64,000 nt of DNA. It comes from Humibacillus xanthopallidus (GTDB taxonomy: Bacteria > Actinomycetota > Actinomycetes > Actinomycetales > Dermatophilaceae). Both the position numbers and the translations under genes were made by a program. Location of the stretch: contig NZ_VFPM01000003.1 in the NCBI RefSeq assembly GCF_006716675.1, positions 434,001 through 498,000 on the forward strand, given 5' to 3'. Below the pieces are notes generated by a model, which was not told where the DNA came from, ran no database searches, and saw only the letters and a list, made by a program, of their open reading frames with translations. Positions 1 through 8,445 of this stretch are shown in pieces (positions within the stretch are counted from its first letter, which is position 1; the number at the start of each line of letters is the position of its first letter).

Positions 1-400
1 CGGTCGTGGCGACCACCGGCGGGTCGAGCATCTCGGCGGCGGACTCGCTGCGCTCCGGGTGCCCTCGTCCGACGACGCGCACCTCGAAGACGAGCTCGCG
101 CGACCGACCGCCGACGCGCACGATCTCGGCGCTGATCTCGATGACGTCACCGGCCTGGATGCGCTCGCGGAACTGCACGTCGCTGTAGGAGGCGAAGAGG
201 CCCTCGTCACCGTCGGTGCGGATGCACATCTCCGTCGCGACGTCGCCGAACGCCGCGAGCGAGTAGGCCCCGTCGACGAGGTTGCCGGCGTAGTGCGCGT
301 GGGCGTAGGGCACGTAGCGGCGGTGGACGACCCGCAAGCCGACCTCGGCCTTGGTGCGGCGCGCGGCGGCGCCCTGGGACTGCGCGTCCCCCATTCTCAT
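1..400 (-). CDS. kal: 3-aminobutyryl-CoA ammonia-lyase, C-terminus beyond window
   Basis: This is a hotdog-fold (MaoC-like) protein read leftward off the window edge; about 130 residues are visible. The reading contains HAHYAGNLVDGAYSLAAFGD and then ATEMCIRTDGDEG, which resembles the 3-aminobutyryl-CoA deaminase of lysine fermentation, the enzyme that releases the second ammonia to give crotonyl-CoA. Its place directly after kamE supports this. The ATG at 400 overlaps the kamE stop as ATGA, and a second in-frame ATG lies at 394; both have a purine-rich AAGGGGG tract upstream. The 3' end and any later genes (kce, kat) lie outside the window. The family is inferred from context plus motif, so another acyl-CoA hotdog enzyme is possible. 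Confidence 0.75.
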   Translation of the reverse strand, partial: MRMGDAQSQGAAARRTKAEVGLRVVHRRYVPYAHAHYAGNLVDGAYSLAAFGDVATEMCIRTDGDEGLFASYSDVQFRERIQAGDVIEISAEIVRVGGRSRELVFEVRVVGRGHPERSESAAEMLDPPVVATT

Positions 401-1140
401 CGCCCCCTTCTCTGGGTCATCTCGTGCACGAGGTAGCTCGCCACCTCACCGGGCGTCGTGCCACGCCCGAAGATGCGGTCGACGCCGAGGGCCCCTTCGG
501 AGCCCTCCTCGAAGCGTGGGCCGCCGGCGATGAGGATCGGCACCTGGCCCGCGGGGTAGGCCTCGCGGAAGGCGGCCGACATCTGGGTCGTGTTGTGGAT
601 GTGGGCGTCCTTCTGGGTGACGACCTGGCTCACGAGCACCGCGTCCGCCTTCTCGGCGCGCGCGCGGGCCACGAGATCCGGCACGAGGACCTGCGCGCCG
701 AGGTTGACGACTCGGATCTCGCGGTAGTACTCGAGGCCCTTCTCGCCGGCGAAGCCCTTGATGTTGAGGATCGCGTCGATGCCGACGGTGTGCGCGTCGG
801 TGCCGATGCACGCGCCGACGACGACGAGCTTGCGCCGCAGCTGCTTGCGGATCGCGAGGTTGGCGTCCTTGGCCGACAGCAGGGGGTACTCGCGCTCGAC
901 GACGTGCACCTCGTCGAGGTTCACGAGGTGCGTCGAGCTGCCGTAGACGACGAAGAAGGTGAAGTCGGGCCCCATGGCCTTGGCGTGCACGAGCAGCGCC
1001 GGGTCGAGGCCCATCTTGCGGGCGAGCTGGAGGGCCGCGCCCTCGGCCCGCTTGTCGTGCGGCAGCGGGAGGGTGAACGACATCTGGACCATGCCGTCAC
1101 CGGTTGTGTCGCCGTAGGGGCGGATGATGTTGCTGCTCAA
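397..1140 (-). CDS. kamE: Lysine 5,6-aminomutase, beta (B12-binding) subunit
   Basis: This is the small subunit of the adenosylcobalamin- and PLP-dependent D-lysine/beta-lysine 5,6-aminomutase, which moves the terminal amino group of beta-lysine to give 3,5-diaminohexanoate. The 247-residue protein shows the base-off cobalamin motif D115-A-H117-T-V-G120. Lys128 in NIKGF sits 11 residues after the cobalt-ligating histidine, the same spacing as the PLP lysine (His133/Lys144) of the characterised clostridial enzyme. The start is a TTG whose TTGA overlaps the kamD stop, so translation is coupled to the large subunit. It lies in the run kdd-kamD-kamE-kal, whose overlaps imply one mRNA. Confidence 0.95.
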   Translation of the reverse strand: MSSNIIRPYGDTTGDGMVQMSFTLPLPHDKRAEGAALQLARKMGLDPALLVHAKAMGPDFTFFVVYGSSTHLVNLDEVHVVEREYPLLSAKDANLAIRKQLRRKLVVVGACIGTDAHTVGIDAILNIKGFAGEKGLEYYREIRVVNLGAQVLVPDLVARARAEKADAVLVSQVVTQKDAHIHNTTQMSAAFREAYPAGQVPILIAGGPRFEEGSEGALGVDRIFGRGTTPGEVASYLVHEMTQRRGR

Positions 1141-2750
1141 CGCTTCTCGCCCTTCTTCGCCGGCATCCCCGCATCGAGGGCGGTGATGGCCGGGTTGTCG
1201 TAGTCGTCGGCGCGCACGACGACGCCTTCGAGCCCCTTGCCGCGGTCGGCCGGTCGCTTCATGAGGCCGAAGGTCCCGTCGGCGATCGCGGCCAGCAGCG
1301 GCGGGTCACCGGCCGCGTCGGAGTCGTTGACGATGCGGTCGAGCAGGTCGACCGCCTCCGAGAGCACCTGGCGGGCCCGGGTCTGGATGAAGCCGTCACG
1401 CGGCGGGTGGAAGTCCTCCGTGAGACCGCTCGCGGCGTTCATGACGTAGCGGACGTTCTGGAGCGCGAGGTCGCGGTCCGAGAGGAAGGGCGTGACGACC
1501 GCCTCGGTCATCATGCCGACGAGCAGGATGCCCTGGCCGGTCATCGCCCCGACGAGGTTGAAGAACCCGTCGAGCAGGTAGCCCCGGAAGACGTCGCCCG
1601 TCATGTGCTTCGTCGGCGGCATCCACTTCAGGGGCGCGTCGGGGAAGAGCTGGCGGGCGAGCAGCGCGTGGGCGAGCTCCATCCGGAAGCTGTCGGGGAT
1701 CTCGGGGTTGATCTCGAAGGCGTGCCCCAGGCCGAGCTGCCAGTCCTCGAGCCCGGCCTCCTTCGCGAAGCACTCGTTGAGCAGCTGGCTCACGGTGACG
1801 GTGTGGGCCGCCTCGACGGCATCGGCGGTCGTGAGGTAGTTGTCCTCGCCCGTGTTGATGATGATGCCGGCGCGGGCGTGGACCTGCCGCGAGAACCGCT
1901 GGTCGACGAAGGTCCGGATCGGGTTGATGTCGCGGAAGAGGATGCCGTACATCGAGTCGTTGAGCATCATGTCGAGACGCTCCATGCCGGCGAGGGCCGC
2001 GATCTCGGGCATGCAGAGGCCCGACGCGTAGTTCGTCAGCCGGACGTAGCGACCGAGCTCCTTGCTGACGTCGTCGAGAGCGGCGCGCATGAGACGGAAG
2101 TTCTCCTGGGTCGCATACGTTCCGGCGAAGCCCTCACGGGTCGCACCCTCGGGCACGTAGTCGAGCAGCGACTGGCCGGTCGAGCGGATCACCGCGATGA
2201 CGTCGGCGCCCTCGCGGGCGGCGGCCTGGGCCTGCGGGATGTCCTCGTAGATGTCCCCGGTCGCGACGATGAGGTAGATCCACGGCCGTGACGTCGGGTC
2301 GCCGTGACGCCGGATGAGCCGCTCGCGCGTGGCGCGGGAGCGGTCGATCGTGCGCAGACCGGCCCCGACACCCTTCGTCGCCGCCCGCCGCGCAGCCTGG
2401 GCCTCCCGACCGGCCGGGAGGCGGAAGGAGACGTTGCCGCTCGCGGCCTTCTGGGCGAGTGTCGTGAGGTCAGGGGCCTCGCCGCGCAGCAGGGCGTCGT
2501 AGACCGGCGTCGTGACGCCGTGCTCGAGCCCCACCTCGTCACGCACCGCGGTGACGAGGTGGTTGACCCACGGCACCCGCTCGTGGTCGGCACCGGAGAG
2601 TCCGGCGAGGCGCAGCGTCGCCCGCTCCACCGAGACGGTCGTGTGGCTCTGCGCGATCTTCACGACCGGCGCGGCGGCCCTGCGGGCGAGCGACCGCGCC
2701 TGGCGCACCACGGCGGGGTCGAGGTGGAGCAACGGCTCGGTGCGGCTCAT
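1137..2750 (-). CDS. kamD: Lysine 5,6-aminomutase, alpha subunit
   Basis: This is the large, TIM-barrel catalytic subunit of lysine 5,6-aminomutase, 537 residues, slightly longer than the usual near-520. Recognisable stretches are RPWIYLIVATGDIYEDIPQA, the LTNYASGLCMPEIAALAG segment, and KWMPPTKHMTGD near the C-terminus. The ATG at 2750 overlaps the kdd stop as ATGA; the same frame stays open upstream to about 3296, but that extension only shadows kdd and is arginine-rich, so it was rejected. The enzyme works with KamE on the product of KamA (beta-lysine). Identity is firm because alpha and beta subunits are adjacent and coupled. Confidence 0.95.
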   Translation of the reverse strand: MSRTEPLLHLDPAVVRQARSLARRAAAPVVKIAQSHTTVSVERATLRLAGLSGADHERVPWVNHLVTAVRDEVGLEHGVTTPVYDALLRGEAPDLTTLAQKAASGNVSFRLPAGREAQAARRAATKGVGAGLRTIDRSRATRERLIRRHGDPTSRPWIYLIVATGDIYEDIPQAQAAAREGADVIAVIRSTGQSLLDYVPEGATREGFAGTYATQENFRLMRAALDDVSKELGRYVRLTNYASGLCMPEIAALAGMERLDMMLNDSMYGILFRDINPIRTFVDQRFSRQVHARAGIIINTGEDNYLTTADAVEAAHTVTVSQLLNECFAKEAGLEDWQLGLGHAFEINPEIPDSFRMELAHALLARQLFPDAPLKWMPPTKHMTGDVFRGYLLDGFFNLVGAMTGQGILLVGMMTEAVVTPFLSDRDLALQNVRYVMNAASGLTEDFHPPRDGFIQTRARQVLSEAVDLLDRIVNDSDAAGDPPLLAAIADGTFGLMKRPADRGKGLEGVVVRADDYDNPAITALDAGMPAKKGEKR

Positions 2751-3925
2751 CGCGTGCTCCTCTCGGCCGCGAGGCGCGACTCGAAGAGGGCCCGGACCGC
2801 CGGCACCTCGCGAAGGAGCGAGAGAGCCAGGTCGGCGTGCCCCGCCACGTAGCCGTTGCCGACGATCATCCGCACGTCGGCCGCCAGGCCCTCGGCGCCC
2901 AGGGCGGCCGCCGCGAAGCTCGTCGCCATGCTGAAGAAGATGATGGTGCCGCCCTGGGCGGTCGCGAGGATCGCCGGCTGCTCGCAGCCGGGCACGTCGA
3001 CGCAGACGACCGTGACGTCGGCCGGACCGCCGGCCGCCTCGACGGCGGAGGACAGTCCGAGCGGCGACCGGGCGTCGGCGAGCACGACCTCGTCGGCGAG
3101 ACCGGTCGGCTCGAGTAGGGTGCGCTCCGCCTCCACGGGCACGACCCCGATGAGACGCCCGGCACCTGCCCGCCGTGCCGCGGCGAGCGAGAGGGAGCCC
3201 GACTTGCCCGCAGCCCCGAGGACGGCGACGGTCGGCGCCACGTGGCGGGCGGCATACTCCCCCACGACGCGCTCGACGAGCGCGGGCGCTCCACACACGT
3301 CCATGACCATGAGCGACAGGAGCGGGTCGAGGTCGTCGGGTAGCCGGGCGGCGATGCTACGGCCGAAGAGGATGGCGTGGCCCGCAGCCGGCACCTGCTC
3401 GGAGAGCCCGTCCCACCGGGCCAGCCCGTCCGTGATCCGCAGGGGCGTCAGCGAGAGCGACACGAGCGTCGCGACGCGGTCGCCGACGGTGAGGCCGAGG
3501 CGGCTCTCCGGTCCGACGGCGTCGACGGTGCCGATGAGCATGCCGCCGGAGCCCGTGACGGGGTTCTGCATCTTGCCGCGGGTCGCGACGATGTCGAGCA
3601 CCTCGTCGCGCAGCGCGTCGCCGTCGACGATCCCGTCGGTCGTGTGCTTCTCGGCGAGCTGCCGGTAGCTCGCGGCGTCGAGGTTGAGCGTCTCGACGCT
3701 GATGCGCACCTCGTCGGGCCACAGCTCCGCTCGCGCGTCGAGGCGGCGGGCCGCCTGTGGCAGCGTGATCGCGTCGCCGGTGGGCTCGAGAACCCGGTGC
3801 AGGCCCACCGGGGACGACGACACGCAGAGGTTGGCGGGCAGGTCCGCCCCAGCGGGCAGCGGGTGCGACACGATCACAAATCCTTCTGTTTCAGCACTGT
3901 TGGGGCGCAGAACATCCGTCAGCAT
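2747..3925 (-). CDS. kdd: L-erythro-3,5-diaminohexanoate dehydrogenase
   Basis: This is the NAD-dependent oxidative deaminase that turns 3,5-diaminohexanoate into 3-keto-5-aminohexanoate. The 392-residue protein has the GLHRVLEP segment and the NPVTGSGGMLIGTV motif typical of Kdd, and a Rossmann segment VAVLGAAGKSGSLSLAAARR. Family members are nearer 340-350 residues; the surplus is at the N-terminus, so a later start (for example the GTG before IVSHPLPAG) is possible. It is the first gene of the leftward kam operon and its stop overlaps kamD. It faces kamA across an 82-base divergent intergenic region, so both units are probably controlled from there. Confidence 0.9.
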   Translation of the reverse strand: MLTDVLRPNSAETEGFVIVSHPLPAGADLPANLCVSSSPVGLHRVLEPTGDAITLPQAARRLDARAELWPDEVRISVETLNLDAASYRQLAEKHTTDGIVDGDALRDEVLDIVATRGKMQNPVTGSGGMLIGTVDAVGPESRLGLTVGDRVATLVSLSLTPLRITDGLARWDGLSEQVPAAGHAILFGRSIAARLPDDLDPLLSLMVMDVCGAPALVERVVGEYAARHVAPTVAVLGAAGKSGSLSLAAARRAGAGRLIGVVPVEAERTLLEPTGLADEVVLADARSPLGLSSAVEAAGGPADVTVVCVDVPGCEQPAILATAQGGTIIFFSMATSFAAAALGAEGLAADVRMIVGNGYVAGHADLALSLLREVPAVRALFESRLAAERSTR

Positions 3926-3971
3926 AGGGGCGCTCTCGGCAATTCTTTACGAAACCGTGGTATGGACATGT

Positions 3972-4000
3972 TTGAGCGGTCCCCATGCTGACGTTACTGT
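3972..4000 (+). promoter_or_regulatory. Probable kamA promoter, leaderless
   Basis: A -35 like TTGAGC (3972-3977), a 17-base spacer and a -10 TACTGT (3995-4000) lie so that the ATG at 4008 falls 7 bases after the -10 box. This predicts a leaderless mRNA and favours 4008 over the in-frame GTG at 3999. The assignment rests on spacing and consensus only. Confidence 0.55.
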
Positions 4001-4007
4001 GTCGCGC

Positions 4008-5450
4008 ATGGGCATGGTTGAGCAGCCGTACGAGTACCGCCGTCGCGAGCTCCTCGAGCCTGACTGGACGCGTTTCCCGGGGTGGAGCGGCGTGACGCAG
4101 GCCAACTGGGACGACGCTCAGTGGCAGCGGGTCAACTGTGTCAGGAACATCAAGCAGCTGCGAGCCCTGATGGGCGACCTGCTCGACGACCGCTTCTACG
4201 ACGACCTCGCGCGCGACCAGGCCGAGCGCGCGACGATGTCCATGCTCGTGCCGCCGCAGATGCTCAACACGATGGTCCCCTCGACCGACGCGCCCATGCC
4301 GTCGGCGGGCGACGACTTCACCGAGGCCTTCTACGCCGACCCCATCCGCAACTACATGCTGCCGGTCTTCTCCGATCGCCGCACCGACTGGCCGTCGCAC
4401 CCGCACGCATCGCGCGACTCCCTCCACGAGCACGACATGTGGGTGGCCGAGGGCCTCACCCACCGCTACCCGACCAAGGTCCTCGCGGAGCTGCTGCCGA
4501 CGTGCCCCCAGTACTGCGGGCACTGCACCCGCATGGACCTCGTCGGCAACTCGACGCCCCAGGTCGCCAAGCTGAAGTTCGACCTCAAGCCCGTCGACCG
4601 GTATGCCGCGATGCTCGACTACCTGCGCTCCACCCCGGTCGTGCGCGACGTCGTCGTCTCGGGTGGCGACGTCGCGAACATGCCGTGGAAGAACCTCGAG
4701 GCGTTCGTCGACCAGCTGCTCGACATCGACAACATCCGCGACATCCGCCTGGCGAGCAAGGCGCTCATGGGCCTGCCCCAGCACTGGTTCGCCGAGGACG
4801 TCGTCGAGGGCGTGGCCCGCGTGTCGGCCAAGGCTCGGGCGCGGGGGGTCTCGCTCGCGATCCACACCCACGTCAACAACGCTCAGTCGCTGACCCCCTC
4901 GGTCGCCCGGGCCGCCAAGGCCATGCTCGACGCCGGTGTCCGCGACGTGCGCAACCAGGGCGTGCTGATGCGCGGGGTCAACGACACCTCGGAGCAGCTG
5001 CTCGACCTCTGCTTCGGCCTCGCCGACGGCGCGCAGATCACGCCGTACTACTTCTACATGTGCGACATGATCCCGTTCGCCGAGCACTGGCGGCTCTCGC
5101 TCGCCGAGGCCCAGCACCTCCAGCACTCGATGATGGGCTACCTCCCGGGCTTCTCCACCCCGCGCATCGTCTGCGACGTACCCTTCGTCGGCAAGCGCTG
5201 GGTGCACCAGGTCGAGGAGTACGACACCGAGCGCGGAATCTCCTACTGGCGCAAGAACTACCGCACCTCGATCGAGGGGGACGACACCGAGGCCCTGTCG
5301 CGCGAGTACGTCTACTACGACCCGATCTACACGCTGCCCGAGTCGGGTCAGCAGTGGTGGCACACGTCGATCGACCGCGAGGCCCTGCTCGCCGACTCGT
5401 CGGAGCAGGCGGCGACGAGCCGCCATGCGTCCGAGTCGCAGCTCGTCTGA
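4008..5450 (+). CDS. kamA: L-lysine 2,3-aminomutase (radical SAM)
   Basis: This is the radical SAM, PLP-dependent enzyme that converts L-lysine to L-beta-lysine, the first step of lysine fermentation. The protein has 480 residues against about 416 in Clostridium, with extra sequence at both ends. The cluster-binding motif is C166-PQY-C170-GH-C173 (CX3CX2C), followed by TRMDLVGNSTPQ. LVGNSTPQ and the later RGVNDTSEQLLDL and QITPYYFYMCDMIP segments match the aminomutase family rather than EpmB. The ATG at 4008 was chosen because a -10 box ends 7 bases before it. It is divergent from kdd-kamDE-kal, and the pathway partners next to it make lysine rather than glutamate the likely substrate. Confidence 0.92.
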   Translation: MGMVEQPYEYRRRELLEPDWTRFPGWSGVTQANWDDAQWQRVNCVRNIKQLRALMGDLLDDRFYDDLARDQAERATMSMLVPPQMLNTMVPSTDAPMPSAGDDFTEAFYADPIRNYMLPVFSDRRTDWPSHPHASRDSLHEHDMWVAEGLTHRYPTKVLAELLPTCPQYCGHCTRMDLVGNSTPQVAKLKFDLKPVDRYAAMLDYLRSTPVVRDVVVSGGDVANMPWKNLEAFVDQLLDIDNIRDIRLASKALMGLPQHWFAEDVVEGVARVSAKARARGVSLAIHTHVNNAQSLTPSVARAAKAMLDAGVRDVRNQGVLMRGVNDTSEQLLDLCFGLADGAQITPYYFYMCDMIPFAEHWRLSLAEAQHLQHSMMGYLPGFSTPRIVCDVPFVGKRWVHQVEEYDTERGISYWRKNYRTSIEGDDTEALSREYVYYDPIYTLPESGQQWWHTSIDREALLADSSEQAATSRHASESQLV

Positions 5451-5453
5451 CGC

Positions 5454-5963
5454 ATGGCTCGCGCGCGCGCCAAGGACGCGGAGGGCCCGACGACCCAGGC
5501 GACGCTCGCGCTCGACCGCGCCGGGGTGACCTTCACGCGACATCCCTACGACCACGACCCGTCGGCGCCGAGCTTTGGGCTCGAAGCCGCCGAGGCCCTC
5601 GGCCTCGACCCGGCCACGGTCTTCAAGACCCTTCTCGTCGACACCGGTCGTGGGTTGGCGGTCGGCATCGTTCCCGTCGGCGGGGAGCTCGACCTCAAGG
5701 CCGTCGCCGCGGCGCTCGGGGTCAAGTCGGTCCTCATGGCCGACCCCGCGGCCGCCGAGCGGTCGACCGGCTACGTCGTCGGCGGCATCTCCCCGGTGGG
5801 GCAGAAGCGGCCACTTCCCACCGTCCTCGACGAGACGGCATACGCGCACGAGACGGTCTACGTGTCCGGCGGCCGGCGCGGCTTCGACCTGGGCCTCTCC
5901 CCCACCGACCTCGCCTCGGTCACCAGAGCGGTGCGCGCGCCGATCGGGCGCCCTCGACGCTGA
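5454..5963 (+). CDS. ybaK: Cys-tRNA(Pro)/Cys-tRNA(Cys) deacylase, YbaK/EbsC family
   Basis: This is a trans-editing factor of the INS/YbaK superfamily that hydrolyses mischarged Cys-tRNA(Pro). The 169-residue protein has the family size and shows the conserved Lys58 in TVFKTLLVDTG, the GGISPVGQK glycine-rich loop and a C-terminal GGRRGFDLGLSP segment. It starts 3 bases after the kamA stop on the same strand, so it is probably co-transcribed, although no functional link to lysine fermentation is apparent. The family call is firm; editing specificity is by family only. Confidence 0.9.
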   Translation: MARARAKDAEGPTTQATLALDRAGVTFTRHPYDHDPSAPSFGLEAAEALGLDPATVFKTLLVDTGRGLAVGIVPVGGELDLKAVAAALGVKSVLMADPAAAERSTGYVVGGISPVGQKRPLPTVLDETAYAHETVYVSGGRRGFDLGLSPTDLASVTRAVRAPIGRPRR

Positions 5964-5985
5964 GCGTTCGGCGGCGAGGCAGTCG

Positions 5986-6838
5986 TCACGCCTCGTCGAG
6001 CACGTCGGCCACCATCCGGTGACCCTGCTCCTCGAACGCCGGGTCGCCGACGGCATACGACCAGCAGGCGGTGCCGATGGCCTCGCGCACGCGGGTGCGC
6101 AGCCACGCGGCGGGCTCCCTCGGATCGCTGCCGTAGCCGTCGAGGAACGCCTCCTCGAGGGACGGGTTGCGGCGGAAGTCCTGGGCCGCGAGCCGGGTGA
6201 GGTCGGTCATCGCGGGCCGCAGGTCGGCTCGACCGAAGTCGATGACGCGCACTGTCCCGTCGTCGACGAGCCAGTTCCGCGGCTGCCAGTCGCCGTGGGT
6301 CGGCACGACGATCACCGGCTCGGCGGGCCACGACGCGACGAGCGACCGCAGTCGCTGCTCGGTGCGGGTGTCGATCCGATGGGTCCCGTCGAGCCAGGCG
6401 AGAGCCTTGGCGTTCTCGCGGCGCTCGTGGTCCGGGTCGGGGTGAGGGTCCTGCGCGTGCAGTGATGCGAGGAGGGCGCCCGCCTGCCGGTAGGTCTCCG
6501 GCTCGTCAGCGGCCCCGTGGCCGAGCACGAGACGGCCCGGGAGGTAGCGGGTGACGAGGACCTTGGCCCCGACGTCGGCGTGCACGAGCCGTGGCGCACG
6601 CCGGTCAGCCAGCCAGGGGCGCAGCCACTCCCGGTGCGCCCGCACCTCCCGGTGGATGTGGCCGTCGCTCTCACCCCCCCGCCTTGACGATGAGGCGGTG
6701 GCCGTCGTGCACGATCTCGAGCACTGTCGTGGCGACGAGGCCCCAGCCGTGGTCGCGCACGATCTCGGCCCCCGGCAACCAGCCGTCGAGCAGCTGCGCC
6801 TGCCGCGGAGACAGCGGGGCGACGTCGGTGAAGGTCAT
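5986..6838 (-). pseudogene. Aminoglycoside phosphotransferase-like kinase, frameshifted
   Basis: Two leftward reading frames together make one APH-family kinase of about 280 residues. The N-terminal part starts at ATG 6838 and ends at TGA 6671-6673 directly after HRLIVKAGG. The C-terminal part continues in another frame with ESDGHIHREVRAHREWLRPW, then the Brenner motif HGDWQPRN and the metal-binding DFG of VIDFGRADL. The break lies in a run of seven C at 6674-6680; six would restore one frame. The C-terminal part has an internal ATG at 6645 but would lack the nucleotide lobe. It may be a true disabling slip, phase-variable, or a sequencing error. The substrate is unknown. Confidence 0.85.
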
Positions 6839-6902
6839 CGGCGGGGACGGGTCTCTCGGGGGCGTCGTCGGGGCTCGTTGCGGGAGACCCCAGCGGGACG
6901 GG

Positions 6903-7361
6903 TCAGCCCTTGTCGCGCGGCGTGGCGGAGGCGCTGCGCCCCTCCCACGGGGTCGACAGCACGACCGTCGTGTGGGTCGACACGTTGGCAGCGGACCTGA
7001 TGCGCGCGAGCAGGTCCTCGAGGTTGCTCGGGGTGCCCACCCGCACCTTGAGGATGTAGCTCTCGACACCGGCGACCGAGTGGCAGTCCTCGATCTCGCT
7101 GATGTGGGCGAGGCGCTCCGGAACGTCGTCGGGCGCGCTCGGGTCGAAGGGCGTCACGGAGATGAGCGCGGTCAGTGACAGGCCCAGCGCCTCGGGTGAC
7201 ACGGTGGCGGCGTAGCCGGTGATGACACCCCGCTCCTCGAGCCGGCGAACGCGCTGGTGCACGGCCGACGTCGACAGGCCCGTGGCCTTGCCGAGGTCGG
7301 TGTAGCTCATCCGTCCGTCGGCGAGCAGCAGTCCCACGAGGCGGCGGTCGAGTTCCTCCAT
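6903..7361 (-). CDS. Lrp/AsnC family transcriptional regulator
   Basis: The 152-residue protein has the standard layout: an N-terminal winged helix-turn-helix (YTDLGKATGLSTSAVHQRVR and the RGVITGY wing) and a C-terminal RAM ligand-binding domain (ALISVTPF, VAGVESYILKVRV). Such proteins sense amino acids and bind DNA as oligomers. The ATG at 7361 was chosen because it gives family length and starts at MEELDRRLVGLL; the longer open frame to 7448 adds only low-complexity residues. It is divergent from the exonuclease gene. Its target is unknown; the nearby lysine pathway is a candidate by proximity only. Confidence 0.9.
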   Translation of the reverse strand: MEELDRRLVGLLLADGRMSYTDLGKATGLSTSAVHQRVRRLEERGVITGYAATVSPEALGLSLTALISVTPFDPSAPDDVPERLAHISEIEDCHSVAGVESYILKVRVGTPSNLEDLLARIRSAANVSTHTTVVLSTPWEGRSASATPRDKG

Positions 7362-7453
7362 GCGCGTGAGGGTAGACCACGCCGTGGGCGCCCCGCTGGC
7401 ACATCCCTCATCGCGGTACTCCTCGTGGCGTCCGGGACCGCAGGACACCTCGG

Positions 7454-7459
7454 TAGTCT
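7454..7459 (+). promoter_or_regulatory. -10 box of a leaderless exonuclease mRNA
   Basis: TAGTCT ends 6 bases before the ATG at 7466, the spacing of leaderless actinobacterial promoters. No convincing -35 was seen. Confidence 0.4.
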
Positions 7460-7465
7460 CGGCCC

Positions 7466-8401
7466 ATGCCGAACCAGCGCGCCCTGCTCCTCGACTCCGC
7501 GTCGCTCTACTTCCGCGCCTTCTTCGGGGTTCCCGAGGTGATCGGCCCGAGCGGCGTGCCCACCAACGCGGTGCGCGGCTTCCTCGACATGATCGCCTCT
7601 CTCGTCGAGCGGGGGCGGCCGACCCATCTCGTCGCCTGCTGGGACAACGACTGGCGTCCTGCCTTCCGTGTCGAGGCCATCCCGTCCTACAAGGCGCACC
7701 GGGTGGCCGGTGCGAGCGACGAGGCGCTCAACGGCGAGACCGTGCCCGAGGCGCTCTCGGTGCAGGTGCCGATCATCGTCGACGCGCTCGCGGCCCTCGG
7801 CATCGCACGGGTCGGCATCGACGGGCACGAGGCTGACGACGTCATCGGCACCCTGACGACGACCCTCACCGGCCAGATGCCCGTCGACGTCGTCACGGGT
7901 GACCGCGACCTCTTCCAGCTCGTCGACGACGCGAACGCGATCCGGGTGCTCTACACGGCCCGTGGTGGGGTGCGCTCCCCCGACGTCGTCGACGAGGCCT
8001 TCATCGCGGAGAAGTACGGCGTGAGCACGGGGGCCGCCTACGCCGACATGGCCGTCCTGCGCGGGGACGCGAGCGACGGCCTGCCGGGTGTCGCCGGGAT
8101 CGGTGAGAAGACCGCCGCCAAGCTCATCACGACCTACGGCTCACTCGCGGCCCTGCGTGCCGCCCTCGACGGTGGTGACCCGGCACTCAAGGGTGCCCAG
8201 CGGGCGCGGCTCGAAGCCGGCGCGGCCTACCTCGACGTGGCTCCTCGGGTCGTCGAGGTCGTTCGGGACGCCACCCTGCCCGAGGTCGACATGGCTCTGC
8301 CCAGCGCGGTCGCCGACCCCACGCTCATGTCGCGCCTCGCGATCGAGCACGGTCTGACCTCCTCGTTCGACCGCGTCGTCACCGCCCTGCGCATCGGGTG
8401 A
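7466..8401 (+). CDS. 5'-3' exonuclease (FEN/PIN, PolA N-domain type)
   Basis: This stand-alone flap/5'-3' exonuclease of 311 residues resembles the N-terminal domain of DNA polymerase I. Visible family features are the metal-binding segments CWDNDWRP, GHEADDVIG and VTGDRDLFQLV, and the helix-hairpin-helix DGLPGVAGIGEKTAAKLI. It would remove RNA primers or 5' flaps. A similar exonuclease lies beside helY in mycobacteria, and the helicase is just downstream on the other strand here, so the pairing is conserved context. Confidence 0.92.
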   Translation: MPNQRALLLDSASLYFRAFFGVPEVIGPSGVPTNAVRGFLDMIASLVERGRPTHLVACWDNDWRPAFRVEAIPSYKAHRVAGASDEALNGETVPEALSVQVPIIVDALAALGIARVGIDGHEADDVIGTLTTTLTGQMPVDVVTGDRDLFQLVDDANAIRVLYTARGGVRSPDVVDEAFIAEKYGVSTGAAYADMAVLRGDASDGLPGVAGIGEKTAAKLITTYGSLAALRAALDGGDPALKGAQRARLEAGAAYLDVAPRVVEVVRDATLPEVDMALPSAVADPTLMSRLAIEHGLTSSFDRVVTALRIG

Positions 8402-8433
8402 GTCGCAAGCGACCGGCTGTCGGTGTCGCGCCC

Positions 8434-8439
8434 TAGCGT
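8434..8439 (+). promoter_or_regulatory. -10 box of a leaderless dinB-like mRNA
   Basis: TAGCGT ends 6 bases before the ATG at 8446. This spacing supports 8446 rather than the GTG three bases upstream. Confidence 0.4.
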
Positions 8440-8445
8440 GGAGTG

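Noticed and set aside
3926..4007. Cobalamin riboswitch controlling the kam genes
   Set aside because: 82 bases is too short and no B12 box is visible.
3891..6056. Long minus-strand open frame opposite kamA and ybaK
   Set aside because: Antisense to two clear genes, no ribosome site, low-complexity product.
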